Assembly (NCBI GenBank): GCA_947561585.1
Contig: CANNZV010001594.1
Coordinates: 1-64,000, forward strand
DNA: 64,000 nt
Direction: 5' to 3'
Origin: Caprella mutica
Lineage: Eukaryota > Arthropoda > Malacostraca > Amphipoda > Caprellidae
Made by a program: the position numbers and the translations under genes. This document shows, one piece after another, positions 10,338 to 23,387 of the stretch. The notes under the pieces are model-generated. The model saw nothing but the letters and a program-made list of their open reading frames with translations, was not told the DNA's origin and made no database searches. Every line of letters begins with the position of its first letter. The first letter of the stretch is position 1.

Positions 10338-13006
10338 TAAATAAATCAGTATTCATTTACGACAAAATGAAAAGAGTTAAGTATGCAAAATGCTTTCAAT
10401 GTAAATTGATCATCGCGCACATTATTAGTTTATAAATAACTCTGTTATGCTTGTATTTTTACGTGCAATCCCCCCTTTATATTGTATGAAACCAACAGTT
10501 TCATTTCAACATTATGTTCTTTTTATTGAGTATCAATATTGTCTTTTGTATTAGTATATTTATTCTTAGAGAAGCACACCTTTGGTATTCCTCTCAAACT
10601 GTATTTCCTATGTACAGCATTCAGTGGAAAGCCAATGGAGAATGTAATCCGTAATGAATACACTGAACGCTCCCCCCATTCGACTAGTGTAAGCAATTAA
10701 ATTAATAATCTTTGAAATATAGTTAACAGCTGTTATCATTTATTAACTGTAACGTCTGCTGGAACTAACATGAGGTGGATGAAGTTCAGACATGGTTTCC
10801 CAAAGTGGTCCTCTGTGGTCGAAAGTGGTCCGCTGTGGTCCGTTGTGGTCCGCTATAACGAAAGGTATTTTCGACTATTTTAGTAGTTATATAGTTCCTT
10901 TTTATTATTATACTGGCGTTTTAATGAAGTTTATACATTTATTCACCACTACACTAGACCATTCAGCTGTGTTTCAATTTGTATTCATTCCCTGAGGTAT
11001 AGACATTATACGTTATAAATCTGAAAGGCTGTCTGTGGATCTTCAGTAATTTTCAGTTAGTGTTCGTCAGAAATGAAATTCTAGGAAGCATTGCCTGTAC
11101 CAAGGCTTAACTTCTCTTATGGATGCTTGCTAACTATATACTCTCGAACTGAAGCGACTAGATGTTCTTCATGACTTTAAATGGAGCGTAGCAATACTCA
11201 ACTGAATTTGAACGGAGTCTTAGTTATATACTATACGAGTTAATTACTGTATTGTTACATACTTATACATACTGTATAGTTACAAAATTAATTACTAACT
11301 TAATTATAATTAAGTTATATACTGTGTTGTCTTATTCATGGTTATATCTAGGGTTGTGACAATAGTTCACATTATTTTCAAATCTTACAAATTTGTCGTC
11401 GTGTACCCAATCCAATTTTAAAACATCTACTGCCATTACAAATATCAAAGTTTATTTTTTAAAATGTCAAATTAGTAAAGTGTGAGAAAATCACTACTAT
11501 ACACTTCTCTTTGACTGCACATGCATTCCAATCATGAATTCTTTTTCTAATTATAAAGTATTCAACGAAACTATTTATAAATCCTTTACATATTTATAAA
11601 AGAAAAGTAAATAAAATCTCATTTTACGTCAGAAACTAGGCCTGTGTTTCCAAAGCAAACATTGAACTCTCAATTAATTCACTTCTATTGACTCGTGTTC
11701 ACTTTTACAATTACTCTAAATAAAATATTGGTAAATAGATCTAATGGGACTAAAGAATGGAAATTCTTCGGACCATTTAATTGCTATTGTTTTTGGAAGA
11801 CGGATTGTTTATTTTCATTTTATAATATATTTAATTTTACTAACAATTTTATAGCACTAGGGTTATGCTCTTGAACTACGAGGTCTTAGATTTTGTGTTT
11901 GGTAGACTCGTAGGCTTCATTTACTATCACCTCTTCATTTTCCTCTTCCATTCATAAGTGCATTCACCAGTGCTTGTGTCCCTTTTCGTCCCATTCCTTG
12001 GTAAGTGACTGCATTCACGGAGTAGCTTTTCTGCATCCATGACCATTATCGTGAAGCCATTTTCCTTTCTGACTGCTTCTTGCAGTCCCTTGTATTTAAT
12101 TTCCTTTTAACGTCAGCGATATGGCCTTTGGTTCTGAAGTAGACGTTAAACCCCTACTAAATTATTCATATCAACTCATTGAATTTCAATGTAATTTGTT
12201 TTTCATTATTTACTTAATGGTACTGTTTATTTTTTGTTTAATTTTCTGAAATTCATTCAGTTCACACGAAGAATTGTTGCCATGGATTAATTTTATTTAG
12301 ACTTTTTCTTTTAAGTCCCTTGTATAATATATGTTTCTTCCCATGCAATGGCTTCTATTTCCATAGATGTTAAATTTACTTAGTCTATTTTCGTGTTTAA
12401 GTATAACTACTTCCGAAAACTTCTGTGATATAATACTGCATTGCACTTATATGCAGAATAATGATTATACAAATCTCTCATCATTTTCGGAGTGAATACT
12501 ATTCTGAAGTTATTGTAGATTGATGGTATCGAAGCAAATGGAAATGACAAGACAATTTCTTCCCCTTGGTTCAATCTGTGCAGTGTCCAGACTCGGGACT
12601 TTGTTTATTGCTGAATCAGCAGTTTCAGATTGCGGATACAGCCCAACATATCTCTTCTATTTGCATTGTCAGCCGCAGTGTGTGTTTGTCCACCTTCTCT
12701 ATTTACTTTTATATATATAGACTTAAAAATAAACATCATCCTCTTTCTAAACTAAAATGCTATAAAAAGGAAATAAAATAATAATGACCTATTCATGAAA
12801 TTACGGAATGATATCAACCTTCAAAAAAATTCAAGATTGAGAGAAAAAAAAAGAACATAATTCCTAAATGAGTTTTATGTTGAAGATATATTTTTTTTTA
12901 ACTTAGATTTTATATTTTTCTCAATTAGTTTCTTCTGGTAAACAACCATCAATAGTTATAAATACAGTTCACTGTGAAGAATTAACTATTGAAACTTTAA
13001 TGCCAT

Positions 13007-13249
13007 AGGATAGTTTACGAATTATCGGTCAGTTTCACATTTATGGTCATAAAAAAAACATATAATAATTGTTATTCAATTTTTACTTCTATTGGTATAC
13101 ATGATATGTGAAGGTATCATGGATACCAATGAAAATAAAAATAAATAAAATAAAAAAATAAAAGTAAAAATTAATAAATAATTTTTGTATAGTTATTTCT
13201 TATATGACCGAAGATGTGAAACAGACCGATAATTCGTTACTTCCCCTAG
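13007..13249. mobile_element. Family A hairpin MITE, degenerate core
   Basis: Ends GGATAGTTTACGAATT and CCGATAATTCGTTACTTCCC are inverted. The core GGTATACATGATATG..AGGTATCATGGATACC is diverged and followed by an A-rich insertion of about 50 bp. Confidence 0.7.
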
Positions 13250-13474
13250 CGTTCACAGCAAGCATTTTGAAAGTAGGCCACTACTTTTTATAACATTGCA
13301 GCAGAGTCTTACAAGAAGTCATTTTTTGTGTCTATGAAATTGGAAAGTCGAAAACAGTGATTTGCACTGCAACCTTTTTGATTTATTTATCAGGCTATAA
13401 ATCTTACTCTGGAACTCTTGTTATTTCAATCTGTCTAACCTGCAACACATGTTGTTGTACCATCTTGTATTATT

Positions 13475-14825
13475 TGTTATACCATCTTGTTATATTTGTT
13501 ATACCATCTTGTTATATTTGTTATACTATCTTGTTATATTTGTTATACCATCTTGTTATATTTGTTATACCATCTTGTTATATTTGTTATACCATCTTGT
13601 TATATTTGTTATACCATCTTGTTATATTTGTTATACCATCTTGTTATATTTGTTATACCATCTTGTTATATTTGTTATACCATCTTGTTATATTTGTTAT
13701 ACCATCTTGTTATATTTGTTATACCATCTTGTTATATTTGTTATACCATCTTGTTATATTTGTTATACCATCTTGTTATATTTGTTATACCATCTTGTTA
13801 TATTTGTTATACCATCTTGTTATATTTGTTATACCATCTTGTTATATTTGTTATACCATCTTGTTATATTTGTTATACCATCTTGTTATATTTGTTATAC
13901 TATCTTGTTATATTTGTTATACCATCTTGTTATATTTGTTATACCATCTTGTTATATTTGTTATACCATCTTGTTATATTTGTTATACCATCTTGTTATA
14001 TTTGTTATACCATCTTGTTATATTTGTTATACCATCTTGTTATATTTGTTATACCATCTTGTTATATTTGTTATACCATCTTGTTATATTTGTTATACCA
14101 TCTTGTTATATTTGTTATACCATCTTGTTATTTTTGTTATACCATCTTGTTATATTTGTTATACCATCTTGTTATATTTGTTATACCATCTTGTTATATT
14201 TGTTATACCATCTTGTTATATTTGTTATACCATCTTGTTATATTTGTTATACCATCTTGTTATATTTGTTATACCATCTTGTTATATTTGTTATACCATC
14301 TTGTTATATTTGTTATACCATCTTGTTATATTTGTTATACCATCTTGTTATATTTGTTATACCATCTTGTTATATTTGTTATACCATCTTGTTATATTTG
14401 TTATACCATCTTGTTATATTTGTTATACCATCTTGTTATATTTGTTATACCATCTTGTTATATTTGTTATACCATCTTGTTATATTTGTTATACCATCTT
14501 GTTATATTTGTTATACCATCTTGTTATATTTGTTATACCATCTTGTTATATTTGTTATACCATCTTGTTATATTTGTTATACCATCTTGTTATATTTGTT
14601 ATACCATCTTGTTATATTTGTTATACCATCTTGTTATATTTGTTATACCATCTTGTTATATTTGTTATACCATCTTGTTATATTTGTTATACCATCTTGT
14701 TATATTTGTTATACCATCTTGTTATATTTGTTATACCATCTTGTTATATTTGTTATACCATCTTGTTATATTTGTTATACCATCTTGTTATATTTGTTAT
14801 ACCATCTTGTTATTTTTGTTATTCT
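13475..14825. repeat. 22-bp minisatellite, about 61 copies
   Basis: GTTATATTTGTTATACCATC plus TT, almost perfectly conserved. 22 is one more than a multiple of three and the unit has no forward stop, so all three plus frames stay open for over 460 codons. No coding claim is made. Confidence 0.97.
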
Positions 14826-14904
14826 CCCTTGTTATTTTTATTTCAATAACTATAAGATGTTGGAAGATTGATAAATCTTAAAGATTCTTTGATAGAATAT
14901 TACT

Positions 14905-15070
14905 AGGGTTGTGACAATATGCTTTTAAAAATCCTGAAAATATTACAAACGGAGAGAATTAAAGAGTATTGAATGGTTCTACACTAGCGGTATAAAGTAT
15001 TCGATACCACTACATTTCGTCTATTGTATTATTGAGATTTATGATTTTAAAAGCATATTGTCACAACCCT
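14905..15070. mobile_element. Family C MITE
   Basis: Ends AGGGTTGTGACAATATGC and GCATATTGTCACAACCCT are inverted. The inside has the family signature TATTGAATGGTTCTACAC and ATTCGATACCA. Confidence 0.85.
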
Positions 15071-15139
15071 ATAACAATAGTTCATGCGACTATTTGGCTA
15101 ATGCAACCTGATATTTGCGAATGAAGTTTTATTTCTAAT

Positions 15140-15252
15140 ATACCACCATAGGAGATTATAATCTTAATCTTCTATGGCCCCACCATAATTTCCTCTCAAT
15201 CTTCTATGGCCCCACCATAATTCCCTCTCAATCATCTAAGGCTCCACCATAA
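15140..15252. mobile_element. Family E related repeats
   Basis: ACCACCATAGGAGATTATA is followed by three copies of a CTTCTATGGCCCCACCATAA unit, about 35 bp apart, the last diverged. Confidence 0.55.
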
Positions 15253-16528
15253 CATTATCTCTGGATCAATATATTTTTATTTAAATTTTAAGATGAATAT
15301 TATTCTCAAAATACAGCTCTAGCTGTCTATTACGACCACATGACAGAGTGGTCGCAATAGCCGGCTAGTAGGTTACACTTAAACCTAATAACTTTAGATA
15401 TATCTCTTCAGGTCTCTTCTTAATTGAGTCGGATGGATTTAATTGGACTCCGCCACAATGTTATAAAATGATAAATTGAATCAAATAAATGAGTCTTTTG
15501 AAGCTGATTAAATCCCCCAGATGAAAATTGGTTTTCTTTTCGTTTTCATAAACGAGATTTGCTTTGAAATTTCACTTTTTGGTGAACAGTTTTCCTTTTG
15601 CGAGATATTAAGGAATTATTTAACAGGGTTTTGAACAGGTTTCATGGAGTTTATACTGAATAGTTTTCTTTTATTCATCAGCGACAACTAACTAATATAG
15701 GTGGATAAAACTAATCAAAATACATAAATAATATCGAAAATGAGGGGACGAATTCCTTCACGTTGAAGGTCAAGTCCTGGTTTATAAATAAATATTTGAC
15801 ATCGTCATACTAAGAGCCAATATTGTCTGTAAGCTTTGTTTGCGCTTCTGTATGTAAATATATTGTGATCATTTTGAAGAAATGTTTTTCCTATTGGAGG
15901 TACCTATATAGAGCTTTATTTTATATCAGTCCATTCTCATCTTTTTTATCTATTTACCATTGAAGTGACTCAAAATATTGAACATTATTGTGCTTCAAAA
16001 TGAATACTTGTAGAGTATGATATTATATGTATAGTATTACTCAATTATCTAGGTTTTAATTATAAAAATTAACTCAATTTGTTAATATCAATATGCATTA
16101 ATTCTGTAACTGAATCTTCCATCTACAAAACTAATTAATTTTGTTAGTTACATTTCAGCAATTTTAAAAAAATATTCTACTTGCTAATTTTAATTTGAAG
16201 ACTTGAAAAATATTTATCAATTAAATATATACAGTTCTTAACTATTGCAATCAGCAATATTTATTTAAAAATAAATAGGTTATTTTATTTCTATATCAAC
16301 TAAAACACTTCTGCCTCCATCAGTCCCATGTATTTAATCTATGTAGTCCAATGTATTTAATTCCCTTTTAACGTCAGCTATAAGATCTTAAGTGGTTAAA
16401 CCCCCCCTAATAAAGCCCTCTAATAATAATCAAGCCCTGCTCAATCATACAGACAAACCCCATATCAAAAAGCCCTTCCTTCTGCTCCTCCCAAACGGTC
16501 TGTAAATATCAATGTGGCTGGTCACGTT

Positions 16529-16610
16529 ATGTGGCAAAGAGGTGGTTTGAAGGTGGCAAAGAGGTGGTTTGAAGGTGGCAAAGAGGTGGTTTGAAGGTGG
16601 CAAAGAGGTG
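16529..16610. repeat. 22-bp minisatellite, about 3.5 copies
   Basis: GGTGGCAAAGAGGTGGTTTG plus AA; a G-rich strand. Confidence 0.85.
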
Positions 16611-16616
16611 GCACAG

Positions 16617-17495
16617 ACATTGGTTTCCGATAGAAAATTTGTCAGAATGACAGCATGTTACATTCTGTGCGGTGATACACAGATACCAAGAAAATCACTC
16701 GATACCTTTTCCCCGATATGCTTCACTCGATATGTTCTTAATAGATAACGAATATGAAGAAGTTGTCATGGAATTGCATATATTATACATATCTAGCTTT
16801 TTAAGAATATTTCTATCAGAGAACATTCGTGGATATAATAATATTAAATATGTCGAGATTCAAATCTGTATAAAATATATACATGAAATATATTATAGAG
16901 AATTAATACTGTTTAAATTTAATTTGAATAGATGATGAGAATATTCATGTATACTATTTTTTTATTCTTCCTAAAAAGTACTTACAAATTTTAGAACGGT
17001 CTAATTTGAATTGATATCTTAATATATGTACTTTAATTGAGTTTTATTATCATTTTATTATCACTGTTTACTTCAAATGATATTTAATTTTTATATTCGA
17101 TATATAGATGCTATACAGGATGACCCACAAACAAGTTTACCCAACTTAGAATCAATATAAATATCGTATTTATAAGTAGTTAAAAAATGAGTTGACGTAA
17201 ATTTAAAAATTATATTTTTTTTCATATATCCATTCTACCACAGTCATTGCTTAAGATTGTACGTGTACGATATTTATATTAATTCAAACTTGGGTGCACT
17301 TTTTTGTGGGTCACCCTGTATAGACTATCATACAAAAAACTGAAGATCTTGAGTATGTTCAAACATCCAATAGGCATTATATGTTATAAATTATATGACA
17401 TTAAATGATAGAGATGACAGTTTGCTCAGTTGCTGTGAAGTGATAGGATAAGAAATTGGATGCCAATGAAATTATCTATCGGAAACCAATGTAAC
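16617..17495. mobile_element. Possible larger element with short inverted ends
   Basis: ACATTGGTTTCCGATAGA at 16617 has its complement TATCGGAAACCAATGT near 17495. If real, the mariner-like MITE at 17111-17323 is nested in it. No transposase was recognised between the ends. Confidence 0.35.
17111..17323. mobile_element. Mariner-like MITE, about 58-bp inverted ends
   Basis: CTATACAGGATGACCCACAA at the left matches the complement of TTGTGGGTCACCCTGTATAG at the right. Similarity continues inward to AATATAAATATCGTA on each side. The interior is about 100 bp of AT-rich sequence. Confidence 0.75.
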
Positions 17496-17594
17496 ATCAA
17501 ATGGTCTCAATCTTACTTTTTTTAACTATTTTGATGGGTTTGGACGATCGTGAGGTAAATTCTACTGCAGGGATATACACTTTAAGAGGTATTT

Positions 17595-17950
17595 GTTGAC
17601 ACGTAATATCCCAGAAGGATTTATTCCTGGGAAATTAACTCAATAAATTAACTCAATATCATAGGAATATATCTTTTTGCCTGGAATATCCCCTAAGTAT
17701 CCAAGAAATAAATTTTTCTTGCCTGGGATATTCCCTCTATATCCCAGGAATATATCATTCTTGCATGGGATATTCCCTCTATATCCCAGGAATATATCAT
17801 TCTTGCCTGGGATATTCCCTCTATATCCCAGGAATATATCATTCTTGCCTGGGATATTCCCTAAATATCCCAGAAATAAATATTTTTTGCCTGGGATATT
17901 CCCTTATTATCCCAGGTATAAATCCTTCTTGCCTGGAATTTAACCAAAAA
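17595..17950. repeat. 42-bp minisatellite, family CCTGGGATATT
   Basis: Unit: TTGCCTGGGATATTCCCTCT, then ATATCCCAGGAATATATCAT, about eight copies. Each unit contains the palindrome CCTGGGATAT...ATATCCCAGG. Related arrays are at 23856-24222, 32541-32652 and 54949-54988. Confidence 0.9.
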
Positions 17951-20016
17951 AATCTATCTATGTACATTAATAAGATGGTGACGTTATTTCATATAGATTA
18001 ACAATTCTTTACTTTCATCTTTCTTTTAAATCCTTTTTCTTGATTTAGTTCAGTTTCAGTGGCCTTAAATATTCCTCCTTTGGAACATTCAATAACGTCA
18101 GCAATTAGACAAATAGTTACTCTACAGCATTGGCCAAAGTTAGATGAAGTGCAAGGTTGTCATTTGTTACTTTGGGTACTAATAGTCGTTCTGCTTGGTT
18201 CAGAGCTCGGCAATTACTAGCTGTACATGCTTGTGCTATGCCACTCACGTCCAACCCTCTGAAATGTGTTGCTCATGTCCTCTCTCTGCAATTCGCTCTT
18301 TTCGCTCAGCAAATGAGAGTAATAAGTCCACCAAGGGACAGCCAACCTCATCTCAAAAATATCTCCCAACTATTTCTCAGACGGATTTTGGCCCTTCCTA
18401 TTGTTCATTAATTTATTTTTCACGGGAGAATATATTATTAAATTAAGCCAAAGTCACAAAATGAAATTATTCTGAGTGTAAAAAAAATGAAGAATGTTCA
18501 GTTCGAAGGAAGCACTTAATTTCTTTGTACAGTTTTATTATTCCACAGCACGTTCAGACGCTAAGGATGACTGACGCGTTTTAGAAGGCGCGTTCCTTAT
18601 ATTTTAAGGCAAGGGATTTGCGAACCTTTCTTATAGCTACACTTCTATGCTTGGTTTTTGCTGGGACTCGCTTGGAGCATGAAAAACCCTCTGATTGTTG
18701 GTGCTAGGGATTTTGAGAAAATCGTTACTTCTTCTTCAATGAAAATATTTGATTGAAACAAACTTTCTTGGTTAAAGATTTTCGATTATTTTTTTATTTT
18801 TAAATGTCAAAATATGATCAATAGTTACATATAAAATTGTAGTTTCAACTGATGCTGACACTAAAATTGCTTTTTCTTCTTCAATAATTAGTCAATTTCT
18901 TTGAAACAAACTTTAAATGATAGCCTAGTGTATTTACTACAATTTCTTTAAAGTAAAATTATGAAAATATAATTTGTTATGGTCAATAATTAGAATTTTG
19001 AAAGGACTTGTTTTTTTTATTTTTCAAGTTATTTTTCATAATTTTAATGATCAGATTTGATTGAAACAATCTTCAAGTTGTAGCCCGATATGTTGTAGGG
19101 AAATCAAATTACGATTTTTTTATAGACCACGTGATTTTTCTATGGCAGTGACAAATTAGATATTTATTAATAAGTAGGGTTGGGACAGTATGCTTTTAAA
19201 ATCTAAGATCTTAAGAATATCACAGACGAAATTAAATGGTATCGAATACTATATACCGCTGGTGTAGAACCATCCAATACTCTTTAATTTTCTCCGTCTA
19301 TAATATTTTCGGGATCTATGTATGATTCTAAAAGCATATTGTCAAAACCCTATTAATAAGTTAGAGCGCTTTTATAAAGTTTTGATAGGATTGCAATACA
19401 ATAGATGAAATTAAGAGTATGGAAATTATTATTCCGTTATTGGCCAACGTCAGTTTAAAAAATATTATAAAGGTTGCAAAAATTTATCAAAGTGTTATTA
19501 GTGTGAATAAATGAAAATATAAAACTTGAATATCACAGAAATAGATCAAAAATATCAGTTAGTAAACCTTTAGTTTCAATTTAATAAAAATATTAAATAT
19601 AAATTCCTACTAAATACAATTGAAAGCTAGACATTTTTTCACGATCTTTTTACATTTTTTTACATATCGTATCAGTCAAAGATTTTTTAGGGCTTCGGCC
19701 ATTCGAATCGTAGAATGATTTTTCATGATCGCGGAAAGGAATGATCTATATTTTCTATTCCCAATCCTATTAATGCTGCAATTTCTGTGGAATGTGAGAA
19801 GTGGGTGTTTGAATAAATAAATACCTGACAGTTTTCATCCAATAAAATGTTAGGCGGCGAAAGAATCGCAGGATTATTTTGCCGCTGATTTAAACGTACT
19901 CTTTGACTCCAATTGAATATGTGAGATTTTACAGTCACTGTATTTTGGCTTGTAATTGTGTCAAGTCAAGGGAAAACAATTTAAAAAGCATATCGAACAT
20001 TTTAACGTTTTCCTAA
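17951..20016. other. Intron with one family C copy, otherwise unassigned
   Basis: Apart from 19176-19351, no repeat or motif was recognised. Open frames at 18157-18446 overlap in two frames and match nothing known to me. Confidence 0.45.
19176..19351. mobile_element. Family C MITE with 10-bp flanking repeat
   Basis: Ends AGGGTTGGGACAGTATGC and GCATATTGTCAAAACCCT are inverted. ATTAATAAGT occurs immediately on both sides and looks like a target-site duplication. Confidence 0.85.
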
Positions 20017-20165
20017 GGGTAAGTTACGAATTATCGGTCAGTTCCACATCTTCGGTTATATAAGGATAAACGATTATAATAATTTTTAAAATAGAAATTT
20101 AATAATAATTACTATATTGTTTTTTTCTTAATGTGAAACAAACCGATAATTCGAAATTTACCCTA
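20017..20165. mobile_element. Family A hairpin MITE
   Basis: The left end GGGTAAGTTACGAATTAT and right end CGATAATTCGAAATTTACCC are inverted. The middle is AT-rich without the palindrome core. Confidence 0.75.
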
Positions 20166-20868
20166 ATCAAAACAGGCATATCAGATAAAAGGTTCATCTA
20201 CCCTTTATTCACATTTAATTTAGCTTACACTAAATCAGTTTTTGTGTTTAAACGATCTATCTGACTATAAATAGACTCTTTATTCATAATTATTCGCTAA
20301 ATCTCCTATGCTATAAGCCATTTAATCATAGTTTCATTCTAAAATATCCAGCCTCGTCAAAGTCAATTATGGTAGCATTTTTAGTAGCAGAATTTGCCGT
20401 TGCTAATGTGCCTCGGTTAGTGTGTTTGCCGGACACTCCACTTATCCAGTATTTCTTTACCAACCAAAGTCATATTTATATTCGATTATCCCTGGAACAT
20501 TTGCTCAGTGTCATCTTACCGATTTGTTTGTGGTTGTAAGAGGGTTTGGTTGGCTGAGGGAATGAGCTCTCCTTGATTGTAAACAGTCGGTGCTTACGGA
20601 TGGTAAACAAGATTTAGTTGTTCACCGCTACCACCATTTCAATAATATTATCTGTATGTGGAGATTGCATGGGTGATTTTTTAATTATTAGCTACTAATC
20701 AATGTTTCTTTTAGTTCGTGGATGCACACTGTAAAGATTTTATTCTTTAAAATGATCATGATTTCACGAGCCGAAATTTTGGTACTCACATGTGACGCTT
20801 CAAAAATATCGTCTCTGAAACAAACCTGAGTAGATATTTTTCCAAACAAATTAAATGCTTGGGGAGTT

Positions 20869-20982
20869 TTATAGCTTTCTTTATTATAAATATAGTTATA
20901 TCCTATATTTTAAAGCCTTTTTTGTTGGTTATAAATATAGTTATATCCTATGTTTTAAAGCCTTCTTTATTGGTTATAAATT
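20869..20982. repeat. About 48-bp tandem repeat, 2.3 copies
   Basis: TTATAAATATAGTTATATCC then TATATTTTAAAGCCTTCTTT repeats twice and starts a third time. Confidence 0.75.
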
Positions 20983-21071
20983 TAGCTCAGGTCATCAGTT
21001 TGATCAAAGTTACCAAATTTGCATAAGTTTCCTACATAAATTATTGAGCGAATCATTTGATCTTGTTGATA

Positions 21072-21815
21072 CCTTACCTACCTTCTTTCTTACCTACCTT
21101 CTCACTTACCTACCTTCTTACTTACCTACCTTCTTTCTTACCTACCTTCTTTCTTACCTACCTTCTTTCTTACCTACCTTCTTTCTTACCTACCTTCTTA
21201 CTTACCTACCTTCTTACTTACCTACCTTCTTACTTACCTACCTTCTTACTTACCTACCTTCTTACTTACCTACCTTCTTACTTACCTACCTTCTTACTTA
21301 CCTACCTTCTCACTTACCTACCTTCTTACTTACCTACCTTCTTACTTACCTACATTCTCACTTACCTACCTTCTTACTTACCTACCTTCTTACTTACCTA
21401 CCTTCTTTCTTACCTACCTTCTTACTTACCTACCTTCTTACTTACCTACCTTCTTACTTACCTACCTTCTTACTTACCTACCTTCTTTCTTACCTACCTT
21501 CTCACTTACCTACCTTCTTACTTACCTACCTTCTTACTTACCTACCTTCTTACTTACCTACCTTCTTACTTACCTACCTTCTTACTTACCTACCTTCTTT
21601 CTTACCTACCTTCTTACTTACCTACCTTCTCACTTACCTACCTTCTTACTTACCTACCTTCTCACTTACCTACCTTCTTACTTACCTACCTTCTTTCTTA
21701 GCTACCTTCTTTCTTAGCTACCTTCTTTCTTACCTACCTTCTTCCTTAGCTACCTTCATTCTCACCTACATTCTTTCCTAGCTACCTTCTTTCTTAGCTA
21801 CCTTCTTTCTTACCT
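21072..21815. repeat. 16-bp minisatellite, about 46 copies
   Basis: TTACCTACCTTCTTAC (or TTCTTTC in variants). Pure pyrimidine-plus-A strand. Frames stay open because 16 is not a multiple of three and stops are absent. The last copies (from 21700) decay to TTAGCTACC. Confidence 0.95.
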
Positions 21816-22355
21816 TCACAGCAAGAGTTTAAGGCTCACCGTTCACTATAGCACAAAACTGCTTAACTTTACCTGTGACTGAACGAATGCTCTAACTTTA
21901 TAAATTCAGTAAGAATATGATAACCAGAATATTTTCTTCTACCTTTGAAGGAATTTTTGGTATCTTCTGTCATTTAATAATTTATTATGAGATAATTTTA
22001 TTAAAGGAAAATTAGTTGAGTACTCACTGTCTTGGTGATTATTTCAAATATTTATATGAATAGTATAATTTATGGTTAGTGCATGAATTTTTTTATATAC
22101 ATTACAAAATAGTTAACAGAAATTAAATTCAAATTTTTCGATTTGCAAAAATTTATTTGCATCAAAAATTGTTTTTTCGATTAACAATTTTTTTTTCGTT
22201 TAAACTGTATTTTATATTTGTAAAAAAAAGACAGATCTTTCCACTTTTTACTATTCCTCTTACCACCTCTCTCCATTTTCCTCTTTGAAGTGTCCGATGA
22301 AGGGCATTCTGTGCGCCATTACTTAAATGACTGAGTTTGCATTTCATTAGCCACT

Positions 22356-22364
22356 GCGCCCTCT
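22356..22364 (-). promoter_or_regulatory. CTCF-like core motif
   Basis: The complement reads AGAGGGCGC, fitting the CTCF core consensus AGRKGGCGC. A nine-base match alone is weak evidence. Confidence 0.2.
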
Positions 22365-22875
22365 GAAGCGCCTTTCATTGCGCCTTTCATTGGCGCATTC
22401 AATTCACTCTTTTCGTTTGTAATTTTAAGCGCAGCTTGAACTGAATTAAAATTGGGAGCAACTTTTCACAGCGAGAGAGAAATCATTTAGTTACGCATTG
22501 TTTCATATTTCAATATTCTTTGGCGAAGAACTGAACCGAAAAATCTGTCCTGGAAAGTATAAATTAGAACCTATTTAGGTTATGTGTCTATGTTTATATT
22601 CTATTTCTTAATAGGAATTTAATTAAGACATGGTTATTTAACTTTTTCAATAGTTTTTTTTACAGGATTTTTTGATTTATATCTATATGTTTAAATGGTA
22701 ATACTGAAATTAACGAATCCTTTATTATAAATTTTTCTAAATAAGTAAATTTTAATTCTTGCAAATATCTGAAATATAGTTTTTCCAAATAAATTAAATA
22801 TAATTTTACCAAATAAATGGAGTATATTTTTTCCCAATAAATGTATTATCTTTTAAAATATTTATTCAATTTATT

Positions 22876-23387
22876 GGATCTTTTTTAGAATTAGGGCACA
22901 TTGTATTTGCCGATTAATTTGCAAAGAATAAACAGATACAGGTATCATATATACAAGGCTACGACATATTGATTGAGAATGCTAAATAAATTCAGAAACC
23001 TTACTAATCACAATTCAGGAATGCATATTGCCTGGTACGATTATTATTTCTGACATGTGGAGATCATACAGTGGAATACAATCTTTGTCACAAAATTACA
23101 AGCATTTAACAGTTAATCATTCAGAGAATTTCAAAGACCCGGATACAGGTGCTCACACAAACAGTATTGAGTCTCTTTGGGGCATTCTTATGGAGGCGGC
23201 GTCAAAAAAATAAAAATTTGGTTATGCAGCTGTATAAAAGACATTGCAGACTTTTATCCAATAAATAATTAATTTTTATGTTTTTTTTTATTGTATTCGT
23301 ACTAATCCTTAACTTAACCTTGTATATATGATACCTGTATCTGTTTATTCTTATTTATTCAATGTGTCCTAATTCCAAAAAAGATCC
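22876..23387 (+). mobile_element. Merlin (IS1016-like) DNA transposon remnant
   Basis: The ends are inverted repeats: GGATCTTTTTTAGAATTAGG on the left matches the complement of the right end over 28 bases with two differences. A second inverted block, AATAAACAGATACAGG and onward, repeats inside. The element is flanked by an 8-bp direct repeat AATTTATT (22868-22875 and 23388-23395), the target-site duplication size expected of Merlin elements. At 512 bp it carries only a transposase fragment, so it is a deletion derivative. Confidence 0.85.
22989..23213 (+). pseudogene. Merlin transposase fragment (ISXO2-like DDE domain)
   Basis: The translated frame contains LPGTIIISDMWRSYSG, then HLTVNHSENF, then GAHTNSIESLWG, in the order and spacing of the C-terminal half of the ISXO2/IS1016-like transposase domain. 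The Asp of IISD and the Glu of SIESLW are the expected second and third catalytic acids. The first acid and the N-terminal half are missing, and the frame stops soon after the last motif. The coding start cannot be the native one. It lies inside the terminal inverted repeats of the Merlin element. Confidence 0.85.

Larger units (their letters stand above)
8980..13006. other. Mostly featureless intron
   Basis: It holds a short (CT)n at about 9009-9025, the dispersed block at 9783 and the hairpin at 10211-10337. A short segment at about 12080-12165 (CCTTTTAACGTCAGC..ATGGCC..GTTAAACCCCTACTAA) is repeated in diverged form at about 16340-16410, probably a transposon remnant. Short open frames here show no recognisable protein. 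Confidence 0.5.

Noticed and set aside
13357..14881. Three overlapping plus-strand frames of 464-504 codons as genes
   Set aside because: All are generated by the 22-bp array, which lacks stops in any forward frame; outside the array the frames end quickly.
18157..18446. Two overlapping 83-84 codon frames as a gene
   Set aside because: Different frames of the same DNA, no recognised motif, no splice context.
20855..21781. 308-codon and 214-codon Leu/Tyr/Pro-rich frames
   Set aside because: Both come from the 16-bp array and cycle through the same peptide in shifted frames.
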